This document shows, one piece after another, positions 30,594 through 38,578 of a DNA stretch of 64,000 bases. Below the pieces are notes generated by a model. That model was not told the DNA's origin, made no database searches, and saw only the letters and a list, made by a program, of their open reading frames with translations. Made by a program: the position numbers and the translations under genes. Position 1 is the stretch's first letter. Each line of letters begins with the position of its first letter. Source of the stretch: DAOTXL01 sp034435455 (GTDB taxonomy: Bacteria > Chloroflexota > Anaerolineae > JAAYZQ01); contig DAOTXL010000042.1 of NCBI GenBank assembly GCA_034435455.1, forward strand, positions 1-64,000, read 5' to 3'.

Positions 30594-31631
30594 ATGTCAT
30601 TCCTGCAAGAGGAGATCCGGGAACAGCCGCAGGTGCTGGCCACGTTGCTCGATCAAGAGGCCGGCCATGTCGGGCAGATCGCCGACAAACTCCGTCGGCG
30701 GGAGGTCCGCTACGTCCTCATCGCCGCGCGGGGCACTTCGGACAACGCGGCCCGCTACGGCCAGTATCTGCTGGGGGCCCACAACCGCCTGCCCGTGGCC
30801 CTGGCCACCCCCTCCCTGTTCAGCGTCTACGGCCAACCGCCCTGCCTGCAAGGCGCCCTGGTGATCGGCATCTCTCAATCGGGCCGGTCGCCCGACATCG
30901 TGGCTGTGCTGGCCGAAGGGCAGCGGCAGGGTGCCCCAACGCTGGCCCTGACCAACGCCCCCGGCTCCCCGCTGGCCGCTCAGGCCGATTATGTCATCCC
31001 GCTCCACGCCGGCGAAGAGCGAGCCGTAGCCGCCACCAAGACCTACACGGCACAACTGGCTGCCCTGGCCCTGCTCTCGTGCGCCCTGGCCGGCGACGAC
31101 GGCCGCCTGCGGGAACTGCGCCAGGTGCCCCAGACGGTCGAGCGGGTCCTGGCCGCCGAGGAGCGGATCGCCCAAGCGGTGGAACGCTACCGCTACATGG
31201 AGACCTGTGTGGTTCTGGGCCGGGGCTACAACTATGCCACCGCCTTCGAGATCGCCCTCAAACTCAAAGAACTGAACTACCTGATCGCCGAATCCTACTC
31301 CTCGGCCGATTTCATGCACGGCCCCATCGCCGTGGTGGGCAGCGGTTTTCCGGCGCTGGTCGTCGCCCCTGCCGGCAAGATGTTCGACACCATGCGCACC
31401 TTCAGCCTGGAGCTAAAAGCACGCGGCGCAGAACTGCTGATCATCTCCGACCGGCACGACCTGCTGGCCGAGGCGGTCACCCCGCTGCCGCTGCCGACCG
31501 GCATCCCGGAGTGGCTGTCGCCCCTGGCGGCCGTCGTGCCGGGCCAGCTTTTCGCCCTCCACCTGACGTTGGTCAGGGGCAACGACCCCGACCGGCCGGC
31601 CGGGCTGCAAAAGGTGACGATCACCCGCTGA
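30594..31631 (+). CDS. SIS-domain sugar isomerase-like protein (GlmS isomerase half)
   Basis: 345 aa, ATG at 30594 after CACAGGAGGGGCG. Two SIS domains resemble the C-terminal isomerase half of glucosamine-6-phosphate synthase. Motifs: ARGTSDNAARYGQYL, VIGISQSGRSPDIVAVL (phosphosugar loop), EERAVAATKTYTAQL, GRGYNYATAFEIALKLKEL, AESYSSADFMHGP. The glutaminase domain is absent, so it is a stand-alone deaminase or isomerase of an aminosugar phosphate (AgaS or FrlB-like). Divergent with the aldolase gene; convergent with the ABC exporter (3-bp gap). Confidence 0.88.
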   Translation: MSFLQEEIREQPQVLATLLDQEAGHVGQIADKLRRREVRYVLIAARGTSDNAARYGQYLLGAHNRLPVALATPSLFSVYGQPPCLQGALVIGISQSGRSPDIVAVLAEGQRQGAPTLALTNAPGSPLAAQADYVIPLHAGEERAVAATKTYTAQLAALALLSCALAGDDGRLRELRQVPQTVERVLAAEERIAQAVERYRYMETCVVLGRGYNYATAFEIALKLKELNYLIAESYSSADFMHGPIAVVGSGFPALVVAPAGKMFDTMRTFSLELKARGAELLIISDRHDLLAEAVTPLPLPTGIPEWLSPLAAVVPGQLFALHLTLVRGNDPDRPAGLQKVTITR

Positions 31632-31634
31632 ACC

Positions 31635-33377
31635 TCAGGGGACCGCGTCCGGCAGGGCCAGTTCGAGCTGCCGCTGATAGAGCTGGCTATACAACCCACC
31701 CCGCCGGATTAGCTCCTGATGGTCGCCGATCTCGACGATGCGCCCCTCCTCCAGGGCGATGATCTTGTCGGCGTTGCGGATGGTGCTCAGGCGATGGGCG
31801 ATAATCAAAGCCGTGCGGCCCTTCAGCACCTCGTCCAGCGCCTGCTGGATCAGATACTCCGCTTCGGCATCCACCGAGGAGGTGGCTTCGTCCAGGATCA
31901 AGATGCGCGGGTTGGCCAGGATGGCCCGGGCCAGGGCCAGCCGCTGCTTCTGCCCACCGCTGAGCTTGACCCCCCGCTCGCCGATCTCGGTATCGTAGCC
32001 GTTGGGCAGCGCCTCGATAAACTCGTGAGCATAGGCCGCCCTGGCGGCAGCCACCAACTCCTCTTCGGTGGCATCCGGTTTGCCGTAGAGCAGGTTGTCG
32101 CGCACGGTGGTATTGAACAGAAAGGTATCCTGCAATACCACAGCCACCTGCCGCCGCAGGGAAGCGAGCTTTACCCGGCGCAGGTCATAGCCATCCACCG
32201 TGATCCGGCCGTGGATCGGGTCGTAAAAACGGCACAGCAGGTTGGCGACGCTCGTCTTGCCCGCCCCGCTGGGACCCACCAACGCCACCACTTCGCCGGG
32301 AGCCATGCTGAACTCGACATCGTGCAGCACCTCGTCGCCGCTGCCATAGCGAAAATGCACATCCTGAAAGACCACCTCCCCCCGGATGGGCGGCAATTCC
32401 ACCGCATCCGGGGCATCCTGGATTTCAGCCGACTCGTCCAGCAGCTCAAAGATCCGCTCACCGGCGGCAATGGCCTCCTGAAAGATATTGTCCACCTCGG
32501 TCAAGCGGTTGATCGGCTCATAGAAGGAGGTGACGTAGGACAAAAAGGCCACCAACGTGCCCAGCGTCAGATCGCCCCTCACCACCATCACCGCCCCAAC
32601 CCCCAGCACGATCACGGTGCCCAACGAGGCCACAAAGCGCATGGCCGGGAAGAAGGTGGACCAATAGCGGATCCCCTCCACCCGGGCGCGGTAATAGCTT
32701 TCGCTCTCGGCAGTAAAGCGGTGCAGCGCCTGTTCCTCCTGGGCAAATGCCTGGATGACGCGGATGCCCGACAGGTTATCCTGAAGCTGAGCGTTAATAT
32801 CGCCCAGCCGGCGGCGCACACGGCGATAGACAGGCCGGATCCGGGTGTTGAAATAGCGCATCGAAACCGCCAGCACCGGCACCGGCAACAGCACCAGCAA
32901 CGCCAGCCGGAGATCCAGGACCACGAGGAGGAGCGCACCGCCGCACAAACGCAGCAGGTCCACGGCGGTGAGCGCCGAACCGTGCGTGACAAACTGCTCC
33001 AGAGCATTGACGTCGTTGGTCACCCGCGACATCAACTCGCCGGTAGAGGTGCGCTCAAAGAAGGACAGCGACAGCCGCTGCAACCAGGCATACAGGCGCA
33101 CCCGCAGGTCAAAGATGAACCGCTCGCCCAGGGCGTGACGGATGAACATGTCCGCCGCATTGACCAACTGCTGCAAGGCGTACACCCCGACCAGCAACCC
33201 GATCAAGAAGCCCAGTCGGGTCAGGTCCCGGGCGCCGATCACCTCGTCCACGATGGCCCGTTGGAACAGGGGAGGCACCAGTTCCATGCCCGCCCGCCCC
33301 ACCAACAGGAAGCCGTTGAGGGCCAGGATCTTCCAATAAGGGGTCAGAAACAAAAAGAGGCGCTTCAGAACTTGCAT
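31635..33377 (-). CDS. ABC exporter, permease fused to ATPase (MsbA/multidrug type)
   Basis: 580 aa, ATG 33377. The N-terminal six-helix exporter domain (about 1-315) is followed by an ATPase domain (about 335-580) with Walker A VGPSGAGKTSVAN, Q-loop VVLQDTFLFNTTV, signature KLSGGQKQRLALA, Walker B ILILDEATSSVD and H-loop IIAHRLSTI. Works as a homodimer or with a partner; no second half-transporter is adjacent. Exports lipids, peptides or drugs. Last gene of a minus-strand run dppA-lysA-eamA-this gene. Confidence 0.92.
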   Translation of the reverse strand: MQVLKRLFLFLTPYWKILALNGFLLVGRAGMELVPPLFQRAIVDEVIGARDLTRLGFLIGLLVGVYALQQLVNAADMFIRHALGERFIFDLRVRLYAWLQRLSLSFFERTSTGELMSRVTNDVNALEQFVTHGSALTAVDLLRLCGGALLLVVLDLRLALLVLLPVPVLAVSMRYFNTRIRPVYRRVRRRLGDINAQLQDNLSGIRVIQAFAQEEQALHRFTAESESYYRARVEGIRYWSTFFPAMRFVASLGTVIVLGVGAVMVVRGDLTLGTLVAFLSYVTSFYEPINRLTEVDNIFQEAIAAGERIFELLDESAEIQDAPDAVELPPIRGEVVFQDVHFRYGSGDEVLHDVEFSMAPGEVVALVGPSGAGKTSVANLLCRFYDPIHGRITVDGYDLRRVKLASLRRQVAVVLQDTFLFNTTVRDNLLYGKPDATEEELVAAARAAYAHEFIEALPNGYDTEIGERGVKLSGGQKQRLALARAILANPRILILDEATSSVDAEAEYLIQQALDEVLKGRTALIIAHRLSTIRNADKIIALEEGRIVEIGDHQELIRRGGLYSQLYQRQLELALPDAVP

Positions 33378-33438
33378 ACCTGCTTTCCTCAGAAACTCTA
33401 CCTTCCCTCATCCGCCACGCCGATGGGACATTGTCGAG

Positions 33439-34332
33439 CTACCTTCTCACCAGGAATACACCCAACAGGATGAGCGCCAGGCTGCCCAGCACCGTCAGAT
33501 GGAGCGGCTCGCCCAGCACCAGCGCCCCCAGGATCAACCCGTTGACAGGAATGACATAGGTGACCATGCTGACAAATGTGGCGCTCGTGCGCGCAAGGAG
33601 GGTGTAGTAGATGGCATAGGCCAGCACCGTGCCCAGGATGGTCAACCCCAGCCAGCTTGCCACCGCCGGCAGCGAGGGCGACAAGTGAAAAGGGCGGTCC
33701 ACGATCAGGCTGAGGGGCAGCATCAGAGCCGCGCCCGCCGTCAGTTGCCCCGCCGTAGAGACCAGCGGGGGCTGCCCACGCAGCCGGTTCCGGGCAAAGA
33801 TGGCCGCCGCCGCATAGCTGATCGAAGAGGCGACCACCGCCAGTTGACCCAGCAGGCCGGCCTGGAATCCACGACGCAGCTCGGGGAACAGCACCAGCCC
33901 CACGCCCAGGAAGCCGACGATGACCCCCAGGACCCGCGGCAACGTCAGTCGCTCGTCGGCGGTCCACCGGTGAGCCAACAGGACGGTAAAGAGGGGCATG
34001 GTAGCCTGCAGCAACGCCGCCAGACCGCTGGAGATATGGATCTCGCCCCAGGTGATAAGGGAGTAAGGCAGCGCCCCGCTCAACAGGCCCATGACCAGGT
34101 AGGCCTCCCACAGCGGGCGGCTGCGGGGCATGGGATACCCCACAACCCGCACCAGGGGCCACAGGAGGGCCGCCCCCAACACCAACCGCGCCATCACAAA
34201 GGTAAGGGCCGGCACTTCGGCAACGCCCACCTTGATGAACAGGTACGAAGCCCCCCACACCGTGCCCAGGAGCAACAGCCAGAAGAGGTCCAGATACCGC
34301 CCTCTGCCCACCCCGGATCGCCCCGGCAGCAT
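33439..34332 (-). CDS. DMT-superfamily transporter (EamA family)
   Basis: 297 aa. ATG 34332 is chosen because the preceding in-frame stretch overlaps the decarboxylase gene and is Arg/Pro-rich without helices. Ten transmembrane helices form two EamA repeats (LFWLLLLGTVWGASYLFIKV starts the first; LLGQLAVVASSISYAAAAIF the second). The LGVFLVRR end is typical. EamA carriers export amino acids or metabolites. It begins 5 bp after the decarboxylase stop, so it may move a product of that enzyme. Confidence 0.88.
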   Translation of the reverse strand: MLPGRSGVGRGRYLDLFWLLLLGTVWGASYLFIKVGVAEVPALTFVMARLVLGAALLWPLVRVVGYPMPRSRPLWEAYLVMGLLSGALPYSLITWGEIHISSGLAALLQATMPLFTVLLAHRWTADERLTLPRVLGVIVGFLGVGLVLFPELRRGFQAGLLGQLAVVASSISYAAAAIFARNRLRGQPPLVSTAGQLTAGAALMLPLSLIVDRPFHLSPSLPAVASWLGLTILGTVLAYAIYYTLLARTSATFVSMVTYVIPVNGLILGALVLGEPLHLTVLGSLALILLGVFLVRR

Positions 34333-34337
34333 GGCCC

Positions 34338-35678
34338 TCAACTCCCAGGCACCTGGTCCCGGCGGAGGAGATCCTCTGTCTGCTCGCGCCGCTGGATGAG
34401 ATGGGCGGTGCCCCCGGCGAGCCATAACACTGCCGGCCGGCAGGCCCCATTGTAATTGCCGGCCATGCTGAGATGATAGGCCCCGCTCACCGGCACAGCG
34501 ATCAGCTCCCCAGGCTGAAGATCGGGCAGGGGCAGCGCTTCGATCAACAGGTCACCACTCTCACAATAGGGCCCGGCCAGCCAGGCCGGCCCGGCAACCG
34601 GCCTTTCCGGCTCTCGGACCGGCAGCGCCGTGTAGCGGGCGCCATAGAGGGCCGGGCGCAGGTTGTCGGCCATGCCGCCATCCAGCAGCAGCCAGCGGCG
34701 ATGAGCGGCCTGTTTGACCACCCCCACCCGGTAGAGGGCCACCCCCGACCGGGCCACGATGCTGCGCCCCGGCTCCAGTTGCAGGCGGGGCAGGGGCAAC
34801 CCCTGCCGGCCACAGCCCTCTGCCAGCCGGCTGGCCACAAATTCGACATAGTCGGAAATGGCCGGCTGAGGCAGGTCGTCTTCGTGATAGGCCACCCCCC
34901 ACCCCCCACCAGGGCACAACACCTGGGGCAACCAACCGGTCTCCTCCCGGAGGGCCGCCACCAGGCCCAGCACCGTGTCCAGCGCCAGGCCGATGGGAGC
35001 CGGATCATGGAGGTGAGACCCCAGATGAAAGTGGAGGCCGGTCAGGGGCAGGCGATGTTGGCGGCAGAGCCGAACCGCCGCCACCGCCTCAACCGGGCTC
35101 ATCCCAAACTTGCTGTCTTCCTGACCGGTCTGGTTGTAGGTGTGGGTCTCCACCGCCAGGCCAGGCCGCAGGCGCAGCCACAGGTCGGGGAACGGCCCGG
35201 AGTTTTGCCGGGCCAGGGCCACCCAACGCTCCAGCTCGGTCAGGTTGTCTACCACCACCGTGCCGGCGTGGGCCAGGGCTGCGGCCAGATCGGCCGGGCT
35301 TTTGTTCACCCCGTGGACCAGGAGCTGCTCCCGCGCCACACCGGCCGCCGTTGCGATCCGGATCTCGCCCGCACCGGTACAATCCAGCCACAGGCCCTGG
35401 CGCTGAACCCACCGGGCCATCGCCAGGCACAGAAAGGCCTTGCCGGCGTAGGTAAGCCCCGCCTCGCCGGGGTAAAAGCGATCCAACGCCTGGCAGTAGG
35501 CCTCGACCATGGCCTCCAGCGTGGCCTGATCGTACAGATACAGGGGCGTGCCGTACCGCTCCGCCAACTCGGCCAGGTCACAGCCGGCGACGGTCAGGCG
35601 CTCCTCCCCTCCAACGATCTCCACCCGGGCCGTGAGGGGGAAAAGAGCCAGGCGCAAAGAAACACAATAATCACTCAC
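34338..35678 (-). CDS. lysA: Group IV PLP decarboxylase (diaminopimelate decarboxylase-like)
   Basis: 446 aa from GTG 35678, which lies 13 bp after the DppA stop; longer in-frame extensions run into that gene and are rejected. Alanine-racemase-type barrel with PLP Lys80 (YAGKAFLCLAM), GLHFHLGSHLHDP, LCPGGGWGVAY and EPGRSIVARSGV. The C-terminal beta-domain has LLDGGMADNLRPALYGARY and GPYCESGDLL, the residues that close the active site. These features point to DapDC, converting meso-diaminopimelate to lysine. No other lysine genes are nearby, and the partner is a D-aminopeptidase, so a role in wall-peptide recycling is possible. Confidence 0.85.
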   Translation of the reverse strand: MSDYCVSLRLALFPLTARVEIVGGEERLTVAGCDLAELAERYGTPLYLYDQATLEAMVEAYCQALDRFYPGEAGLTYAGKAFLCLAMARWVQRQGLWLDCTGAGEIRIATAAGVAREQLLVHGVNKSPADLAAALAHAGTVVVDNLTELERWVALARQNSGPFPDLWLRLRPGLAVETHTYNQTGQEDSKFGMSPVEAVAAVRLCRQHRLPLTGLHFHLGSHLHDPAPIGLALDTVLGLVAALREETGWLPQVLCPGGGWGVAYHEDDLPQPAISDYVEFVASRLAEGCGRQGLPLPRLQLEPGRSIVARSGVALYRVGVVKQAAHRRWLLLDGGMADNLRPALYGARYTALPVREPERPVAGPAWLAGPYCESGDLLIEALPLPDLQPGELIAVPVSGAYHLSMAGNYNGACRPAVLWLAGGTAHLIQRREQTEDLLRRDQVPGS

Positions 35679-35691
35679 CTTGACCTGGACC

Positions 35692-36516
35692 TCATTCCCT
35701 GGCCAGGGCGACGATCGCCCGAAAGGTGCGATAGGCCGTCGGCACATCCTCGGCGGTGAACTCGACGCGCTTGCCCTCCAGGCGGTGCACCCCCGGGGCG
35801 ATGGCAACGCGGTCGGCCATGTCCGAATGCACCAACTCGACGGCCACGGTGATCGGCGGCGGCAAGCGGAACGGCTCAGGAGCCTGGCCCTCTTGCCAGC
35901 GCCGGATCGCCCGCCTGGCCGCCTCATAGATCCGCCCCTGGGCAACCTCCGGCGGCAGGCACTCGGCTGCCATCCGCCCACTGGCCCACTTCACCACCAC
36001 CGTCTCCACCGGCCCCAGCAGCGCCGACGCCTCGGCGCACACCGTCTGATCGCCGGAAATCAGGATCACCGGCACGCCAAAGTGACCACAGACCGCCGCA
36101 TTCCAGCCGGTCTCACCCACCACCCGGCCATTGAGCCACACCCCTGCCACGCACGAACTGGACCAGGTGTGATCCAGGATGGCGTTCTGTGCCCCAACCC
36201 GGGCGTGATAGCCGATAAACAGCGCCGCCTCTACCCCCGAATCCACCCCCTGGACCATAGAAAAGGGTGAAGGGGTGCCACAGTTGAGCCGTGCCCGGGG
36301 GTCCAGCTCTTCGATCAGAAGGTTGCGGCCCCGCCCGTGCCCATCGGCGACGATCACCTCATCGGCTCCGGCATCCAACACCCCGCGGATGGCGGCATTC
36401 ACCTCACCGGTCATCAACTTGCGAAAGCGGGCATACTCGCTGTGCGTGGAATCCACCTGGTCCCAGTGGACGACGCCGGAGACGCCCTCCATGTCGGCCG
36501 CGATCAAGATCTTCAT
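35692..36516 (-). CDS. dppA: D-aminopeptidase DppA (peptidase family M55)
   Basis: 274 aa; ATG 36516 follows GAGGTGGTTGGG and gives the canonical start MKILIAADMEGVSG. In DppA the zinc ligands are the Asp and Glu of this motif and further His/Glu residues. Here the matching DGHGRGRN, GYHARVG, DHTWSSS and NGRVVGETGWNA motifs are present. M55 enzymes hydrolyse D-amino-acid peptides such as D-Ala-D-Ala, consistent with peptidoglycan peptide salvage. It is the first gene of the minus-strand run leading to lysA, the EamA carrier and the exporter. Confidence 0.92.
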   Translation of the reverse strand: MKILIAADMEGVSGVVHWDQVDSTHSEYARFRKLMTGEVNAAIRGVLDAGADEVIVADGHGRGRNLLIEELDPRARLNCGTPSPFSMVQGVDSGVEAALFIGYHARVGAQNAILDHTWSSSCVAGVWLNGRVVGETGWNAAVCGHFGVPVILISGDQTVCAEASALLGPVETVVVKWASGRMAAECLPPEVAQGRIYEAARRAIRRWQEGQAPEPFRLPPPITVAVELVHSDMADRVAIAPGVHRLEGKRVEFTAEDVPTAYRTFRAIVALARE

Positions 36517-36568
36517 ATCCCAACCACCTCTTATGTAAAAATCGCTGGCCGGTTGGCCGGCCCAGCCC

Positions 36569-36597
36569 ATTATACTACGCCTGCCGCCAGAGAGCAA
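36569..36597 (-). promoter_or_regulatory. Promoter of the dppA-lysA operon
   Basis: Minus-strand TATAAT (36574-36569) with TTGCTC (36597-36592) at 17 bp. The short leader contains a near-perfect GGCCGG/CCGGCC hairpin (about 36545-36566) just before the ribosome site. Confidence 0.7.
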
Positions 36598-36652
36598 CGC
36601 CGCCAGGCTCCAATGCCGTTTGAGCACCGCGGGGCCAGCCGGGCCGGGCCAC

Positions 36653-36681
36653 TTGCCGACAATCGGTTTTGGGGGTACAAT
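36653..36681 (+). promoter_or_regulatory. Promoter of the threonine aldolase gene
   Basis: TTGCCG (36653-36658), 17-bp spacer, TACAAT (36676-36681), about 50 bp before the ATG at 36735. Confidence 0.7.
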
Positions 36682-36734
36682 GGCCCCGTTGCTGCTCTTT
36701 CCCCTCCACAGCGGGGAAGGAAGAGAAAGGAGCG

Positions 36735-37829
36735 ATGTCCATGAAACCGGACAAGGTCATAGACCTGCGCAGTGACACGGTGACACTGCCTACCCCGGCC
36801 ATGCGCCAGGCCATGTTCCAGGCCGAGTTGGGGGACGATGTATATGGCGAAGACCCGACGGTCAACCGCCTGGAAGCAATAGCCGCCGAGCGCCTTGGCA
36901 AAGAGGCGGCGCTTTTTGTGCCCAGCGGCACGATGGCCAACCTGGTCTGTCTGCTGGCCCACTGCGACCGGGGCGACGAGGCGATCATGGGCCACCTGGC
37001 CCACACCTTTCTGTTCGAGGCCGGCAGCTCCTCAGCCGTAGGGGGCATCCACCCCCGCACGGTGCTCAACCAACCGGACGGCACACTGGACCTGGCCGAC
37101 GTAGAAGCCGCCATCCGCGATCCCTACAACGATCATTACCCCCGCAGCCGGCTGATCTGTCTGGAGAACACCCACAACCGGTGCGGCGGGGCGGTGCTCA
37201 CCCCGGCCTACATGGCCCGGGTGCGCGCCCTGGCCGACCGCCACGGCCTGGCGATCCACCTGGACGGGGCCCGCATCTTTAACGCCGCCGTCGCCCTGGG
37301 GATCGAGGCCGCGGCCCTGGCCCGCGACGCCGATTCGGTGAGCTTTTGCCTGTCCAAGGGGCTGTCGGCGCCGGTCGGTTCCGTAGTATGTGGCCCGGCA
37401 GAGTTTATCCGCCGCGCCCGCCGCCGGCGCAAGATGCTCGGCGGCGGGATGCGCCAGGCCGGGGTGCTGGCCGCTGCCGGCATCGTCGCCCTGGAGACGA
37501 TGGTGGACCGCCTGGCCGAGGACCACGCCAACGCCCGGCGGCTGGCCGAAGGGCTGGCCCGCCTGCCCGGTATCCTCCTCGACCCGGCGCGGGTGGTCAC
37601 CAACATCGTCCTCCTGGAGCTATCCCCCACCGCTCCCTCGGCAGCCGAATTTGCCGCCAGCCTGGCCGCATGGGGCGTCAAGGTAGGCGCCGTCGGCCCA
37701 CGCCAGGTCCGGGCCGTCACCCACTATGGCATCGAAGCGGAGGACATCGGGTATGCCTTGGCCGCGGCCCAGGCCGTGTTGACCTCAAATGAGGGGCAGC
37801 AGCCCGGTGATCTGCCGGCCTGCTGTTGA
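36735..37829 (+). CDS. ltaE: Low-specificity L-threonine aldolase
   Basis: 364 aa, ATG 36735 after AGAAAGGAGCG. PLP fold-type I enzyme cleaving L-threonine or allo-threonine to glycine and acetaldehyde. Motifs: DLRSDTVTLPTPAMRQAM at the N-terminus, DDVYGEDPTVNRLE, the His of GHLAHTF that stacks on PLP, HLDGARIFNA with the PLP-nitrogen Asp, and the Schiff-base Lys in CLSKGLSAPVGS (near residue 208). The short C-terminal PACC tail is unusual for the family. Confidence 0.92.
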   Translation: MSMKPDKVIDLRSDTVTLPTPAMRQAMFQAELGDDVYGEDPTVNRLEAIAAERLGKEAALFVPSGTMANLVCLLAHCDRGDEAIMGHLAHTFLFEAGSSSAVGGIHPRTVLNQPDGTLDLADVEAAIRDPYNDHYPRSRLICLENTHNRCGGAVLTPAYMARVRALADRHGLAIHLDGARIFNAAVALGIEAAALARDADSVSFCLSKGLSAPVGSVVCGPAEFIRRARRRRKMLGGGMRQAGVLAAAGIVALETMVDRLAEDHANARRLAEGLARLPGILLDPARVVTNIVLLELSPTAPSAAEFAASLAAWGVKVGAVGPRQVRAVTHYGIEAEDIGYALAAAQAVLTSNEGQQPGDLPACC

Positions 37830-37855
37830 CAAAAATGCCGATCGGCTGCTATACT
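37826..37855 (+). promoter_or_regulatory. Promoter of the CxxCxGxG mini-protein
   Basis: TTGACA (37826-37831) and TATACT (37850-37855) with an 18-bp spacer. The -35 overlaps the stop codon of ltaE. Confidence 0.8.
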
Positions 37856-37895
37856 GAGAACAACCTATATCAAACTCTTTCTGGAGGGGGAGACG

Positions 37896-38081
37896 ATGGA
37901 ATGCCCGATCTGCCACGGAACCGGTCAGACAGAAGAGTCGCACCGGATCATCTGTCTGGCGTGCAACGGCCAGGGCCAGATTGACGGCCGCGACTGTGGC
38001 CAATGCCAGGGGACAGGGGAAACCACAGTAGTCGAGCAGATCGTCTGTGACCTGTGCCAGGGCAGCGGCCAACTGGAGTAA
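37896..38081 (+). CDS. Stand-alone DnaJ-type zinc-finger mini-protein (four CxxCxGxG repeats)
   Basis: 61 aa; ATG 37896 preceded by CTGGAGGGGGAGACG. Four copies of the DnaJ cysteine motif fill the protein: CPICHGTG, CLACNGQG, CGQCQGTG and CDLCQGSG, enough for two zinc sites as in DnaJ, but without J-domain or substrate-binding domains. In DnaJ the module binds unfolded polypeptides and has thiol-disulfide activity. A free module with its own strong promoter suggests a redox or chaperone helper. It is followed 7 bp later by a thioesterase gene. Confidence 0.88.
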   Translation: MECPICHGTGQTEESHRIICLACNGQGQIDGRDCGQCQGTGETTVVEQIVCDLCQGSGQLE

Positions 38082-38088
38082 CCCAACT

Positions 38089-38556
38089 ATGACAGAAAAA
38101 GCGTTTCAGGACTACTACCCCGATAGCCTGAGCCTGTGTTACGGCTGCGGCCGGCTCAATGAACATGGGCTCCAGATCAAGAGCTACTGGGACGGAGATG
38201 AGGCGGTCTGTACCTTCACGCCCCGGCCTTATCACACCGCCATACCGGGTTATGTCTACGGCGGGCTGATCGCCTCTCTGATCGATTGCCACTCCACCGG
38301 CACGGCCGCAGCCGCCGCCTACCGGGCCCAGGGACGGGCGATGGACACCGATCCACCGTTGCGCTTTGTCACCGCCTCCCTCCACGTGGATTACCTGCGC
38401 CCCACCCCGATCGAGGGGCCGCTGGAGCTACGCTCCCAGGTCCAGGAGATCAAGGGCCGCAAGGTCATCGTCAACACCACCCTATCGGTCCGGGGAGAGG
38501 TCTGCGCCCGCGGCCAGGTCGTCGCCGTCCAGCTCCCGGACCACCTGCGGACCTGA
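38089..38556 (+). CDS. PaaI-family hotdog thioesterase
   Basis: 155 aa, ATG 38089, 7 bp after the zinc-finger gene. Starts with a Cys-containing segment (SLCYGCGRLNEHGLQI) often seen in this subfamily. The hotdog core follows: TAIPGYVYGGLIASLIDCHST with the long helix, then VDYLRPTPIEGPLELRSQV and RKVIVNTTLSVRGEVCARG. Likely hydrolyses acyl-CoA or aryl-CoA thioesters in the cytosol. The substrate cannot be assigned. Confidence 0.88.
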   Translation: MTEKAFQDYYPDSLSLCYGCGRLNEHGLQIKSYWDGDEAVCTFTPRPYHTAIPGYVYGGLIASLIDCHSTGTAAAAAYRAQGRAMDTDPPLRFVTASLHVDYLRPTPIEGPLELRSQVQEIKGRKVIVNTTLSVRGEVCARGQVVAVQLPDHLRT

Positions 38557-38578
38557 GCAGCCGCCGAAGGAGAGAGGG

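Noticed and set aside
31719..33473. Open frame of ~584 codons antisense to the ABC exporter, rich in His/Gln
   Set aside because: The composition is an antisense artefact; Walker and signature motifs are all on the minus strand.
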